This document shows, piece after piece, positions 18,926 to 27,764 of a stretch of 64,000 nt of DNA; the first letter of the stretch is position 1; every line of letters starts with the position of its first letter. The position numbers were made by a program, and so were the translations under genes. The notes under the pieces are model-generated. The model ran no database searches, had not been told where the DNA came from, and saw only the letters and a list, made by a program, of their open reading frames with translations. Location: assembly GCA_029860345.1 (NCBI GenBank), contig JAOUBJ010000004.1:62001-126000 (forward strand), given 5' to 3'. The stretch comes from Candidatus Zixiibacteriota bacterium. GTDB taxonomy: Bacteria > Zixibacteria > MSB-5A5 > GN15 > FEB-12.

Positions 18926-19246
18926 ATGCTGGACTTGATCCAGCATCCAGCCTTCAGTAAGGCAGGTCTCTCCGCAGACCTGCCCGCAGAAGTAGGTCAG
19001 GAGCCTTGTGCTCCTGACGCATTGTCGAAACCGCAGGGGTCTCGACCTACAAGAGAAGACTGGATTCTGGCCTTCGCCAGAATGACATTTCGTTGTGCCC
19101 GCGTGATCTTCAGATCGCGTGGGTTAGAATGGCCGAGTCTGAAGACTCAACCATCACAAACAAGAGAACCCTGGATTCTGGCCTGCGCCAGGATGACATT
19201 CACAAAGGCGGGTCCACGGCGCGGCGCACAGGCGAAGATGGACCCA
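18926..19246. repeat. Repeat-filled intergenic region
   Basis: Palindromes in order: ATGCTGGA...TCCAGCAT (about 18928-18947); GCAGGTCTCTCCGCAGACCTGC (about 18961); a CAGGAG/CTCCTG hairpin (about 18995-19016); GTCGAAACCGCAGGGGTC (about 19024-19045); ATTCTGGCCTTCGCCAGAAT (about 19064-19083); GATCTTCAGATC (about 19107); GAGTCTGAAGACTC (about 19136); ATTCTGGCCTGCGCCAGGAT (about 19175-19194); and the GGCGGGTCCACGGCGCGGCG element (about 19208-19245). Confidence 0.7.
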
Positions 19247-19270
19247 CACCACCAGACCGCAAATAGACCC

Positions 19271-20290
19271 TTAGCGGCTTATAAACTTCCCCAGACCTTC
19301 AACCGAAAGCTCAAACTCGTGGCCGGAACTCAGAAGTTTGTAACCCATCTCGGCGTTGACCTTTTGGATGGGTGCGTTAGCCGCCCGCATGTCGGTGGTC
19401 ATTGTTTTGTTGTCGGGAAAATCCTCACCTACTTTGAAAAAGAGGGCGGCTTTCAACCATCGTGACAAACCTCGTCCGCGGTACTCGCTATTCAACCCGG
19501 TCATGGCCTGGTAAACATCGCTTGAGTCGGCACCGGTAACAAAGGCGTTGCTGTGACCGATCATTTCGCCGTCGGTATCGAAAAGAGCATAGACATAAAC
19601 GTAGGCGTTGTTCTGCCGCCGCCACTCTCTATCCTGCCTGACTTCATCGATGGTCATCTTGAACTGCTTGTCGGACTCCCGCTCGGTCGGCATCTCGTGC
19701 ATGTACCTGATAAACAGATTGGTGTGAGTGATGAGGTGTTGATCTGGTATCTCCGGATAAAACTCAAGCCGCAAAGCAGGGTTCTGCCGGGGAATGTCAT
19801 CGAGCCATGATTTCATAAGCGAGGTGTTGGCTTTCTTGCGAATCAGCCGAAACCGATCAAGCCGGTTGAGCTCTGTCCCCGACCATCGCCGCGCGATATT
19901 GGATATCCGCCGGGTGGTAGCCATGATATGGGCGCTGTGCGACTTGCACTCATGCAGAAGACGCAAAAACTCGGCAGCTACAATCCGTTCGAACTCGCCG
20001 GAAGCATCCTCATAAACAGAGTCGACCCGCACCGATACGCACTGGTCAGGTGTGTTTGGCGACATAACGTTTAAGTCGGCCCATCCAACGGCCGTTTGCT
20101 GGTCGAACAGGACAAACCGGTAGTAATCCGGATCCGAGTCCATAAGCGAAAGGAACCTCTCCTTGGTCTGCACCCACCCCACCTTGGCCATGGAGGAATC
20201 GTACTTTTCGTGCAATGTTTCCATCAGTGCATAATATGCCTGCCAGCGCTGATCGGTAAAGGAAGGGTCTGTAATGTGGAAAAGGTCCAT
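19271..20290 (-). CDS. Tandem GNAT-fold acetyltransferase
   Basis: A 339-residue protein of two GNAT-like halves. The second half has the acetyl-CoA loop GLNSEYRGRGLSRWLKAAL (about 260-280) and the N-terminal-to-motif-B phrase DMRAANAPIQKVNAEMGYK. The first half is degenerate. Such doublets include mycothiol synthase-like and Eis-like enzymes; the acceptor here is unknown. AAGGAAC lies before ATG 20290. It is a lone gene next to a divergently transcribed export operon. Confidence 0.82.
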   Translation of the reverse strand: MDLFHITDPSFTDQRWQAYYALMETLHEKYDSSMAKVGWVQTKERFLSLMDSDPDYYRFVLFDQQTAVGWADLNVMSPNTPDQCVSVRVDSVYEDASGEFERIVAAEFLRLLHECKSHSAHIMATTRRISNIARRWSGTELNRLDRFRLIRKKANTSLMKSWLDDIPRQNPALRLEFYPEIPDQHLITHTNLFIRYMHEMPTERESDKQFKMTIDEVRQDREWRRQNNAYVYVYALFDTDGEMIGHSNAFVTGADSSDVYQAMTGLNSEYRGRGLSRWLKAALFFKVGEDFPDNKTMTTDMRAANAPIQKVNAEMGYKLLSSGHEFELSVEGLGKFISR

Positions 20291-20665
20291 CGGGGCTCGT
20301 TCCTTTCATTCAAGATCAACGTGTTGCCCCCACCTCTTGCCTAACAGTAACAATTCGGGCGAACTACGTCAACCGAGTCTTTGCCTGCGACAGTGTGAAG
20401 ATCAGGGTTCATAGTTGACACCGATTTATTCTCTGGATACCTTGGCTCACGGTTACCAAAGCGCAGTAGAGAGCACCCGAAGTATGACAGCTCGATCCTT
20501 TTTGGCTGGCCTTCACTTTGATTTTCCCTTACCTTTGACAGGTTTTGTGGATAGATTTAGAAACTTTTGGCAGCAGTTTTCGTCGTAGTCTGGATATTGA
20601 CGAGCATCGGCAAAAGCCGTGAATAATGTGAGTTGAGAAAAGCGAAAGTACAGTAGGTTGTTGGA
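20291..20665. promoter_or_regulatory. Divergent intergenic region with a possible promoter for the export operon
   Basis: TTGACA at 20415-20420, then TACCTT at 20438-20443 with a 17-nt spacer, about 220 nt before the adaptor gene. A second TTGACA is at 20536-20541 with no good -10. No repeats of the window families were seen. Weak evidence. Confidence 0.3.
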
Positions 20666-21862
20666 ATGTCGGAATCGAATGCGCACAATGCAGATTTGTC
20701 CGCGCTAAAAATAGATCGCAGTCGGAAGTCCGGCGTCCCCGGGCGGTGGAAGCGATGGCTGCATCTTCTCTGGTTGTTGGTGCCGGTAGTTGTGTATTTT
20801 GGTTATCAGTACACACTCAAAGAAGTCACGCCCGCCCAGAAAGTGAAACTGACCACCATACGTTACCTGGCCGGTTCCGATGCCGCGGCCGAACTTGTCG
20901 CGACCGGCTACGTGGTTGCTCAGATCAAAGCTGCGGTGTCATCCAAAGGCACCGGCCGCTTGGCGACTCTGAAAGTCGAAGAGGGAGACACGGTCGTGGC
21001 CGGCCAGGTAATAGCCCGGCTCGAAAACGAAGACATGATTGCCAATTTGAGTCTCTATGAAGCTTACCTGAAACAGCATCAAGCCGATTCACTGGCTGCC
21101 GGGCTGAACCACAAGCGTCAGAGCAGACTACACCAGACCGGTGGCGCCACCGACGAAATCCTGGAACGTGCGACCGCCGATTACCACCGAGCGTTGGCCA
21201 ATGTGGAAGCAGGTCTGGCACAGGTGAGAGCAGCTGAAGTGGCCGTGGAAAACACCATCATCAGAGCACCGTTCGATGGCACCGTGTTGACCAAGGATGC
21301 CGATGTGGGCGAGATGGTCGCACCAATGGCGGCTTCGGCATCATCGCGCGGCGCCGTGGTGACCATCGCGGATATGTCGTCGCTGGAAGTTGAGGCCGAT
21401 GTCTCCGAGTCCAACATTCAAAAAGTAATCGTCGGCCAACCGTGCGAGATAATCCTCGACGCCTATCCCTCTCAGAAATACACAGGTTTTGTAAAGAAGA
21501 TAGTACCCACGGCCGACCGCAGTCGCGCCACGGTCATGGTCAAAGTGGCCTTCGTCGACAAAGATGACCGCGTACTTCCGGAAATGTCGGCGCGTGTTAA
21601 CTTCATGCCGCCGGATGACAACGATGCAACGCTTGAACCGGAACCGGTGTTGGTGGTTGATAACGACGCCGTGGTGATGCGCCAGGGACGAGGGGTACTG
21701 TTTCGGCTGGACAATGAATACGCCCGCCTTACCGAGGTGTCGCTTGGCCGTAAACTCGGCTCGGTGACGGAAGTCCTGAGTGGGCCGGCCTCGGGCACAA
21801 GCGTGATCCTCAACCCGCCCGGTGCGCTGGTGGATGGTGATAAAGTAAGTGTGAGCAAATAG
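20666..21862 (+). CDS. Efflux adaptor subunit (HlyD/MacA family)
   Basis: A 398-residue membrane-fusion protein. One N-terminal transmembrane helix (LHLLWLLVPVVVYFGYQYTL, about 32-51) anchors it. A split biotinyl-lipoyl-like domain follows (GRLATLKVEEGDTVVAGQVIARLE and IIRAPFDGTVLTKDADVGEMV) around a helical hairpin (about 120-200), then beta-barrel and membrane-proximal parts. It would link the inner-membrane ABC permeases to an outer-membrane channel. First gene of a four-gene operon; the next starts 16 nt later. Confidence 0.92.
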   Translation: MSESNAHNADLSALKIDRSRKSGVPGRWKRWLHLLWLLVPVVVYFGYQYTLKEVTPAQKVKLTTIRYLAGSDAAAELVATGYVVAQIKAAVSSKGTGRLATLKVEEGDTVVAGQVIARLENEDMIANLSLYEAYLKQHQADSLAAGLNHKRQSRLHQTGGATDEILERATADYHRALANVEAGLAQVRAAEVAVENTIIRAPFDGTVLTKDADVGEMVAPMAASASSRGAVVTIADMSSLEVEADVSESNIQKVIVGQPCEIILDAYPSQKYTGFVKKIVPTADRSRATVMVKVAFVDKDDRVLPEMSARVNFMPPDDNDATLEPEPVLVVDNDAVVMRQGRGVLFRLDNEYARLTEVSLGRKLGSVTEVLSGPASGTSVILNPPGALVDGDKVSVSK

Positions 21863-21877
21863 TATCAGGGAATTGAC

Positions 21878-22555
21878 ATGAGTGACTCCGTTGTAGAGGT
21901 AAAGAAAGTAAGTAAATCGTACTTTAGAGATGATATGGAAATCCCGGTATTGCACGAGATCGATCTGAGTGTGGAGACCGGCTGGTTCCTGGCTCTGATG
22001 GGTCCGTCCGGTTCCGGAAAAACCACCCTGCTCAATCTGATTGCCGGCATTGACCAGCCGACGGCCGGGACATTGAAAGTAGCCGGGGAGGACATCGGCA
22101 TCCTCAACGACGGGAAACTGGCCAAATGGCGGTCGCAACATATCGGTTTCGTGTTTCAGTTTTACAATCTGATGCCTGTTCTGACCGCTTTTGAAAACGT
22201 GGAACTGCCGCTTCTGTTGACCAGCCTGTCCAAGAAGGAACGACGCCACCATGTCGAAACGGCTCTGTCCATTGTCGGTCTCGCCGATCGCATGAAACAC
22301 TATCCACGCCAGCTTTCCGGCGGGCAGGAACAGCGGGTGGCGATTGCCAGGGCGATTGTCTCCGATCCAACTTTGATATTGGCCGATGAACCGACCGGTG
22401 ATCTCGATAGACAGTCGGCCGAAGAGATCATGGTTTTGCTTAGCCGCCTGAACAAAGAGTTTAACAAGACTATCCTGATGGTAACCCACGATCCGGCCGC
22501 GGCCGAAAAAGCAGGCGTTATCCGCAACCTCGACAAAGGGGAACTGCTGGCGTGA
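21878..22555 (+). CDS. ABC transporter ATPase (MacB/LolD type)
   Basis: A 225-residue nucleotide-binding subunit. Walker A GPSGSGKTT at 42-50, Q-loop FVFQFYNL near 91-98, signature LSGGQEQRVAIARA at 146-159, and Walker B LILADEPTGDLD at 166-177. The size and the EPTGDLD phrase fit the MacB/LolD/FtsE group that partners FtsX-like permeases. It powers export or extraction by the two permeases that follow. Stop overlaps the next start (GTGA). Confidence 0.96.
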   Translation: MSDSVVEVKKVSKSYFRDDMEIPVLHEIDLSVETGWFLALMGPSGSGKTTLLNLIAGIDQPTAGTLKVAGEDIGILNDGKLAKWRSQHIGFVFQFYNLMPVLTAFENVELPLLLTSLSKKERRHHVETALSIVGLADRMKHYPRQLSGGQEQRVAIARAIVSDPTLILADEPTGDLDRQSAEEIMVLLSRLNKEFNKTILMVTHDPAAAEKAGVIRNLDKGELLA

Positions 22556-23709
22556 AAGCGTTGAAGCTGATCGGTAAAAATGCGTTCCGGCGCAAACTGC
22601 GAACTTTCCTCACTATCCTGGGATTGGCTCTGGCTGTGATGGCCTTCGGATTGATTCGCACTTTCATTAACGCCTGGTATGCCGGAGCCCGAGCGGCGGC
22701 GCCGGACCGCCTGATCACCCGTCACGCGGTGTCGATTATCTTTCAGTTACCGATCGCCTACCGTGAGCAGCTTTTGAAGATCGAAGGAGTCGAGGATGTC
22801 ACCTACGCCACCTGGTTCGGCGGGTACTATGTGGACCCCAGTAACTTCTTCGCCAATTTCGCCGTTGATCACTCCAACTATTTTGATATCTACCCGGAGA
22901 TAGTTATTTCCGCTGATCAACTGGAGAACTTCAACAAAGAACGCAACGCGGCCATTGTGGGACAAGGGCTGGCTGATCGGTTCGGTTGGCGGATCGGCGA
23001 CAAAGTACCCCTGATCGGAACGATCTACCCCGGCGATTGGGAGTTTATCATTCGCGGGATTTACACCGGCAAAGAAGAGTCAACCGATGAAACCTTGTTC
23101 ATCTTCAGATTCGACTGCCTCGATGAACGGATGAAAACTGAGTCACCGGGGCGGGCTGGACAAACGGGCTGGTACGGACTGAAAATCTCCGATCCGGGTC
23201 AAGCAGCCGCTATCAGCAACACGGTAGACGAACGGTTCAACAACTCCTGGGCGGAGACTCGAACCGAAACCGAAAAAGAATTCCAGATGAGCTTCATCCA
23301 GATGTCGAGTGCTATCATCCTCGGCCTCAGAATTGTCTCTTACCTGATCATCGGAATCATCCTCATGGTACTGGCCAACACCATGGCCATGACGGCTCGC
23401 GAACGAGTATCCGAGAATGCGTTCATGCGAACGATCGGCTTCCAGGGATATCATCTGATCGGACTGATACTGGGCGAATCGTTGTTCATCGCTGTCCTGG
23501 GCGGACTGGTCGGTATGGGTCTGCTGGTGCTGGTGGCCAACGGAGTTAGTGTGGCCTTGAGCCAGTTTTTCCCGGGTTTTCAGCCTGATAGCCTGACCTT
23601 CATGTTCTCATTCGGGACGGCCGTCATCGTCGGCCTTTTGGCTGCCCTCTTTCCTATCAGCCGGGCCTTGAGAATCAAAATCGTCGATGGACTTAGAGTG
23701 GTCGATTAG
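22552..23709 (+). CDS. ABC transporter permease, FtsX/MacB type (first)
   Basis: A 385-residue permease with an N-terminal transmembrane helix (about 15-40), a large periplasmic domain (about 40-265) and three C-terminal helices (IILGLRIVSYLIIGIILMV, then LFIAVLGGLVGMGLLVLV, then a last one near 355). This is the MacB core topology. GTG start at 22552, coupled by a 4-nt overlap to the ATPase gene. Substrate unknown. Confidence 0.93.
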   Translation: MKALKLIGKNAFRRKLRTFLTILGLALAVMAFGLIRTFINAWYAGARAAAPDRLITRHAVSIIFQLPIAYREQLLKIEGVEDVTYATWFGGYYVDPSNFFANFAVDHSNYFDIYPEIVISADQLENFNKERNAAIVGQGLADRFGWRIGDKVPLIGTIYPGDWEFIIRGIYTGKEESTDETLFIFRFDCLDERMKTESPGRAGQTGWYGLKISDPGQAAAISNTVDERFNNSWAETRTETEKEFQMSFIQMSSAIILGLRIVSYLIIGIILMVLANTMAMTARERVSENAFMRTIGFQGYHLIGLILGESLFIAVLGGLVGMGLLVLVANGVSVALSQFFPGFQPDSLTFMFSFGTAVIVGLLAALFPISRALRIKIVDGLRVVD

Positions 23710-23720
23710 TGGAGTGAAAT

Positions 23721-24884
23721 ATGATTCCGGCAAGTTACACCCTTAGAAACATCTTGAAGTATCGGATAACTTCGACTTTAACAATACTCGGTATCGGGCT
23801 GGTGGTTTTCGTTTTTTGCGCTTCGATGATGCTCACCCACGGACTCACCGAGACTCTGGTATCGTCGGGCACCGACGGCAACGTCACCGTCATTCGGCAA
23901 GCATCGCAAACCGAGGTGCAATCGATTATTGGCCGTGAACAGGCTCGCATCGTTGGTACCTTTCCAGAAATCGCTCAGGATGATGAGGGATTGCCGATAA
24001 TCACCAACGAGATTTACGTGTTGATCACCCTGAAAAAGTTGGACAGCGGTGAAGAAGGCAACGTGGTTGTGCGCGGCGTGTCCGACAACTCCATGACACT
24101 AAGGCCGATGATCACATTGGTCGAAGGGCGCATGTGTGAAAACGAAGGGTCGGAGATCATAGTCGGGCGATCGCTCTCTGAGAGGTTCGAGCAGTGTACC
24201 ATCGGCGGCCGGATCAGATTCGGCGCCCGCGACTGGACGGTGGTGGGTATCTTTGACGCCCAGGAGTCCGGCAATGATTCTGAAATCTGGTGCGATGTCG
24301 AACAAGCGGCTGATGCTTTTCGCCGCCCGGTTTATTCTTCGCTGACTTTCCGGATCGCCGACAGCTTGCAGTTTGAAGGAATGAAGACCAAGATCGAGGA
24401 TGACCGTCGCTTGCCGCTTGAGATACTATGGGAGAAAGAGTACTATGAGCGTCAGTCGAAAACTTTCAGCACTTTCATTGGCATTACCGGAAACGTTATC
24501 AGCGTAATCTTCAGCCTTGGTGCGATTATCGGGGCCATGATCACTATGTATGCCGCCGTGGCCAATCGTACCAAAGAGATCGGCACACTCAGGGCGCTGG
24601 GTTTCAAACGGATGAACATTCTGCTTTCATTCTTGTTGGAGTCGCTGATCATCTCGCTGTTGGGTGGAACGCTCGGCGTTTTCGGCGCTTTCTTTTTGAG
24701 ATTCGTCCGAGTTTCGACAACCAACTGGGATACCTTCTCGGAAATCGCCTTCAACTTCGAGATTTCAAACGACATCGTTATAGCAGCAATGATATTTTCG
24801 CTTGCCATGGGAATCGTCGGAGGCTTCTTGCCGGCCGTGAGAGCCTCACGCATGAAGATAGTAGAGTCCTTCCGCGCCACCTAA
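23721..24884 (+). CDS. ABC transporter permease, FtsX/MacB type (second)
   Basis: A 387-residue paralogue of the preceding permease, with the same plan: helix near 15-38, periplasmic part, and three helices at the end (ITGNVISVIFSLGAIIGAMI and two more). The phrase RTKEIGTLRALGFKR is the typical cytoplasmic loop of this family. Two different permeases imply a heterodimeric transporter, unlike homodimeric MacB. Starts 11 nt after the first permease. No terminator was identified downstream. Confidence 0.93.
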   Translation: MIPASYTLRNILKYRITSTLTILGIGLVVFVFCASMMLTHGLTETLVSSGTDGNVTVIRQASQTEVQSIIGREQARIVGTFPEIAQDDEGLPIITNEIYVLITLKKLDSGEEGNVVVRGVSDNSMTLRPMITLVEGRMCENEGSEIIVGRSLSERFEQCTIGGRIRFGARDWTVVGIFDAQESGNDSEIWCDVEQAADAFRRPVYSSLTFRIADSLQFEGMKTKIEDDRRLPLEILWEKEYYERQSKTFSTFIGITGNVISVIFSLGAIIGAMITMYAAVANRTKEIGTLRALGFKRMNILLSFLLESLIISLLGGTLGVFGAFFLRFVRVSTTNWDTFSEIAFNFEISNDIVIAAMIFSLAMGIVGGFLPAVRASRMKIVESFRAT

Positions 24885-25055
24885 AGATCAATCGGGTGGC
24901 TAATGAGGAGGGGGGAGGCTCGGCCATCCAGATTGGTCTACTACCCCAGCGATCCGGGGAGATCACAGCACCAGTAGTTAATCGCGGAAACTCAAAAGAA
25001 TACCAGACTTGTCGATATATTTGAGTAAGCAATAAGAACCGGATCGACAGCACTA

Positions 25056-25481
25056 ATGTACAGCATAGAGAAAACATTTTACGGATTCAGGATCACTCAG
25101 GTTGGCCGGTTCGGCATGGACGAGGTTGAACGTTACAAGGCGGATGTCGTGCGCACCCTCGCTCGGCACGATCAACCGTTCTCGCTTGTGTTGGACTCTC
25201 GCAGGTTAGTATTGCCAACCCGTGACGTTCTGGAAGTGTTTGCTCAACTGCATGAGATTGTCTGGCGCATGAGTTGTCGGCGGGTGGCTATCATTGTTGA
25301 GTCGCCTATCGCAAGAAACATGGCCGAACAGGGCTGCGACAAACCGGAAATGGCCAACCAGGATCGAGTGATCGATGCCAGGAAGTACCCCGATTGGGAA
25401 TCAAGAGCTGTAGCCTGGCTCGTCGATGGAGTGGAACCGGAATACTTGCCTTCGGCGAAGATAAGTTCGGTATCGCAGTGA
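25056..25481 (+). CDS. STAS-like/SpoIIAA-like small protein
   Basis: A 141-residue protein with alternating strands and helices: YGFRITQVGRFGMDEVERYKADV, then FSLVLDSRRLVLPTRDVLEVFAQL, then CRRVAIIVESPIARNM. This layout matches STAS/SpoIIAA-like domains seen in lipid-binding or anti-sigma-antagonist proteins. A Ser in IVESPIARNM could be a regulatory site, but that is only suggestive. No signal peptide. Single gene. Confidence 0.55.
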   Translation: MYSIEKTFYGFRITQVGRFGMDEVERYKADVVRTLARHDQPFSLVLDSRRLVLPTRDVLEVFAQLHEIVWRMSCRRVAIIVESPIARNMAEQGCDKPEMANQDRVIDARKYPDWESRAVAWLVDGVEPEYLPSAKISSVSQ

Positions 25482-25526
25482 CCCAGGCCACTCTGGACTC
25501 CATTGTCAAACCAAGTTTACCTTTGT

Positions 25527-25775
25527 GTAGGGTGGTGTAGGGCGACCCCGGCCGACACAGGCAAGCCTGTTCTTCGCGCTTCGCGCCCTCCATATAACCC
25601 TCGTTGGAAACTTTACCGGCGCGGAGCGCGCGATAGCGAATTATCACCTCATGCTGAGCGGAGTCAAAGCATGAACGTCCTTCCTTGGTACCCCACCCAG
25701 AGCGCTTCGCGCCGGGTGGGATTGAAAACGTTAAGAGCAACCCACCTGTCGCTACGCTTTAGGTGGGGTACCAAG
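25527..25775. repeat. Repeat-filled intergenic region
   Basis: Gene-free 25482-25859. Includes a GTGTAGGGCGACCCCGGCCGACAC element (about 25533), a CAGGCAAGCCTGTTCTTCGC element (about 25558-25592), a CATGCTGAGCGGAGTCAAAG element (about 25653), and a mirrored pair of GGTACCCCACC elements (about 25688-25720 and 25740-25774) enclosing GTTAAGAGCAA. Confidence 0.7.
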
Positions 25776-25859
25776 TAGAAGCCGCTTGTGGCCGTCCTCG
25801 TCTGCCCAGAATCCACGTGGCGCACGAGGACGTACACCACGCACAATCCCACAATCTCA

Positions 25860-27116
25860 TTAGTTCGTGGCCTCTTGCGACCCGCCTGTCTGCGCAGGTG
25901 GCGCCATCGTTGTATTCACGGTCCCATAAGCGGTTGGAAAAAACATCGCCGTGATCTTTGTATGACCCACCGACGAAACCGTGTTGTCTTCTCTGGCGCC
26001 ACGAAGGTAATAGGTGTGCGATCCGGCTGTGACGGCGTCTACTGCCGTGACACTAAACGGGGACTGGAAACTCCCGTTTGCAGTTCTAAATCCTATTTTG
26101 AAGAAAGCGAGATTGGTCTGATCAATGGGGTCTCCCGGACCATTCTTCCCCACGCTTATTCTTGCCCAGCTTTCCGTCACACCTGACGTCGTATGTTCCA
26201 CTGTAACCTGTCCACTGCCAATCACAAAAACAAACCCGTCGCTGGGCGCTACTATTGTCGTCGAAGTTATAACGGTATCGAAACGAAACCCCACACCTCT
26301 GTAGGGGAGTGTCACGAAAACCGCCGAGTCTCCCGACAGACCCGGTTCGTTGAACATCTCCAGCGCGTTGATAGAACTTTCGCCCAGGCGCACAGCGTTG
26401 TCACCGTCACCGTTTGGTTTGACCACCATGTTCGTGTCGCCGTTACCGGTGAAAACAAACTCATCGCCGACATCGTCATACATCAATCCCCAGTCAGGGA
26501 AACCGGGAGAATGCGCCACGACAGCTCGGGGAGGATTGGTGACGCCTGCATGATATATATACGTCATCGGCGTAGTACCATTGTGGAACCCAAGCGGTCC
26601 GGTCATCTCATCGCCAGTGACATTGACATAATCTTCATCGTGATCGTGCGCACCGGTTAGAAAATCTGTTGAATTCATTCCGTCAAGAAGATCGGCGTTG
26701 TTGGCGAAGACGGCGTTGTCTGCGTAGCGGGCGCTGTCGGCCTTGTTGGCATGAAATGCATACGGCACCGTTACCAGTTTAACTCGCGGAGTTCCCTCCG
26801 GGTTGGCACCGACCTGTATACCCAGATAACGCTCGGTGCCGTTGAACACGGTATCCAATATCGGATTGCCCGATCCCAGCAATACTGAAAACAGACCGTC
26901 GACGACATCCACGCTCTGTGTCTCCGTCCACTTGGAGTTTCCATCGGCATCGGCGTCGTAAATAGTAAAGGTAACAGAATACTTGTCATCGGCCACCGGA
27001 TCACCGACGGCATCGGTCAGTCGACCCTGGTAGTTGATAGCGGTCGGGCTGATAGCAAGGGCTGCAACGGCCAACAAGAAAACAGCAACTCCGCAGATTA
27101 CGATTGGACGGAACAT
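25860..27116 (-). CDS. Secreted tail-fibre-like/collar-type repeat protein
   Basis: A 418-residue exported protein. Signal peptide FRPIVICGVAVFLLAVAALAIS. The mature start INYQGRLTDAVGDPVADDKYSVTFTIYDA is a beta domain often seen at the N-terminus of surface proteins from environmental bacteria. After VPYAFHANKADSARYADNA comes a short heptad-like stretch, then LLDGMNSTDFL, which resembles phage tail-fibre trimerisation regions. The C-terminal half is beta-rich. ATG 27116 has GGAGAG upstream; a frame open further upstream has no ribosome site. Cell-surface role likely, ligand unknown. Confidence 0.65.
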   Translation of the reverse strand: MFRPIVICGVAVFLLAVAALAISPTAINYQGRLTDAVGDPVADDKYSVTFTIYDADADGNSKWTETQSVDVVDGLFSVLLGSGNPILDTVFNGTERYLGIQVGANPEGTPRVKLVTVPYAFHANKADSARYADNAVFANNADLLDGMNSTDFLTGAHDHDEDYVNVTGDEMTGPLGFHNGTTPMTYIYHAGVTNPPRAVVAHSPGFPDWGLMYDDVGDEFVFTGNGDTNMVVKPNGDGDNAVRLGESSINALEMFNEPGLSGDSAVFVTLPYRGVGFRFDTVITSTTIVAPSDGFVFVIGSGQVTVEHTTSGVTESWARISVGKNGPGDPIDQTNLAFFKIGFRTANGSFQSPFSVTAVDAVTAGSHTYYLRGAREDNTVSSVGHTKITAMFFPTAYGTVNTTMAPPAQTGGSQEATN

Positions 27117-27309
27117 AGGACTCTCCTTCAAAAAACAAGCACATGATTTTCGTGGCTCTGGCAAGTACATATTCAGGGCAGAATCGCAGTGGAGCACAGC
27201 AAGATGGTCTATCTCCACCTACATTGCCCGTGTTGGCAAATATACCTGATTGTCCGGTTTTGTCAAGCCCGCCGTGCCAGTGGCTTTTATTACTCTGCCT
27301 TCTAAGATG

Positions 27310-27632
27310 ACACCCACGTCATGCCGAGGGCAGTCGAGGCACGAGCATTCTTTCTTCGGTACCCCACCTAAAGCGAAGCGACAGGTGGGTTTCCCTGTGA
27401 TCACCAACAATCCCACCCGACGCCAAGCCTCTGGGTGGGGCACCCCGAACATGCCCCTGCCAACCTCATGCACGAGCGGAGTCGAGGCACGAGCATCGGG
27501 TGGCCGCCTCATACCTCGTTTGGGGCGGCAGGCAAATCTGTTTTTCGCACTGCGCGCCATTCAGGTGGTGTTGGTCGACCCCGCCCGACACCTGCAGTTC
27601 AACTTATCGGTTGTCAGGCAAGTCGCCTGACA
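27310..27632. repeat. Repeat-filled intergenic region
   Basis: Gene-free 27117-27764. Elements: CATGCCGAGGGCAGTCGAGG (about 27319), GGTACCCCACCTAAAGCGAA...ACAGGTGGG (about 27358-27390), CCCACCCGACGCC...CTGGGTGGGGCACC (about 27413-27443), a second GAGCGGAGTCGAGGC (about 27476), GGGTGGCCGCCTCATACCTC (about 27499-27528), GTTGGTCGACCCCGCCCGAC (about 27570-27590) and GTCAGGCAAGTCGCCTGAC (about 27614-27630). Confidence 0.7.
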
Positions 27633-27764
27633 GCGCTTGGAAGCTTGCATGGTTCCTCGAAAACCAATTCTTGCCAAATCGACCTAAATGGTCTATGTTG
27701 GCCCAGCAGGATGTGTATAACATGCGTATATGTTTTTAGCCAAAACCAAACGAAGAGATATTCA

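Noticed and set aside
21341-22489. 382-codon minus-strand frame
   Set aside because: Lies antisense across the adaptor and ABC ATPase genes.
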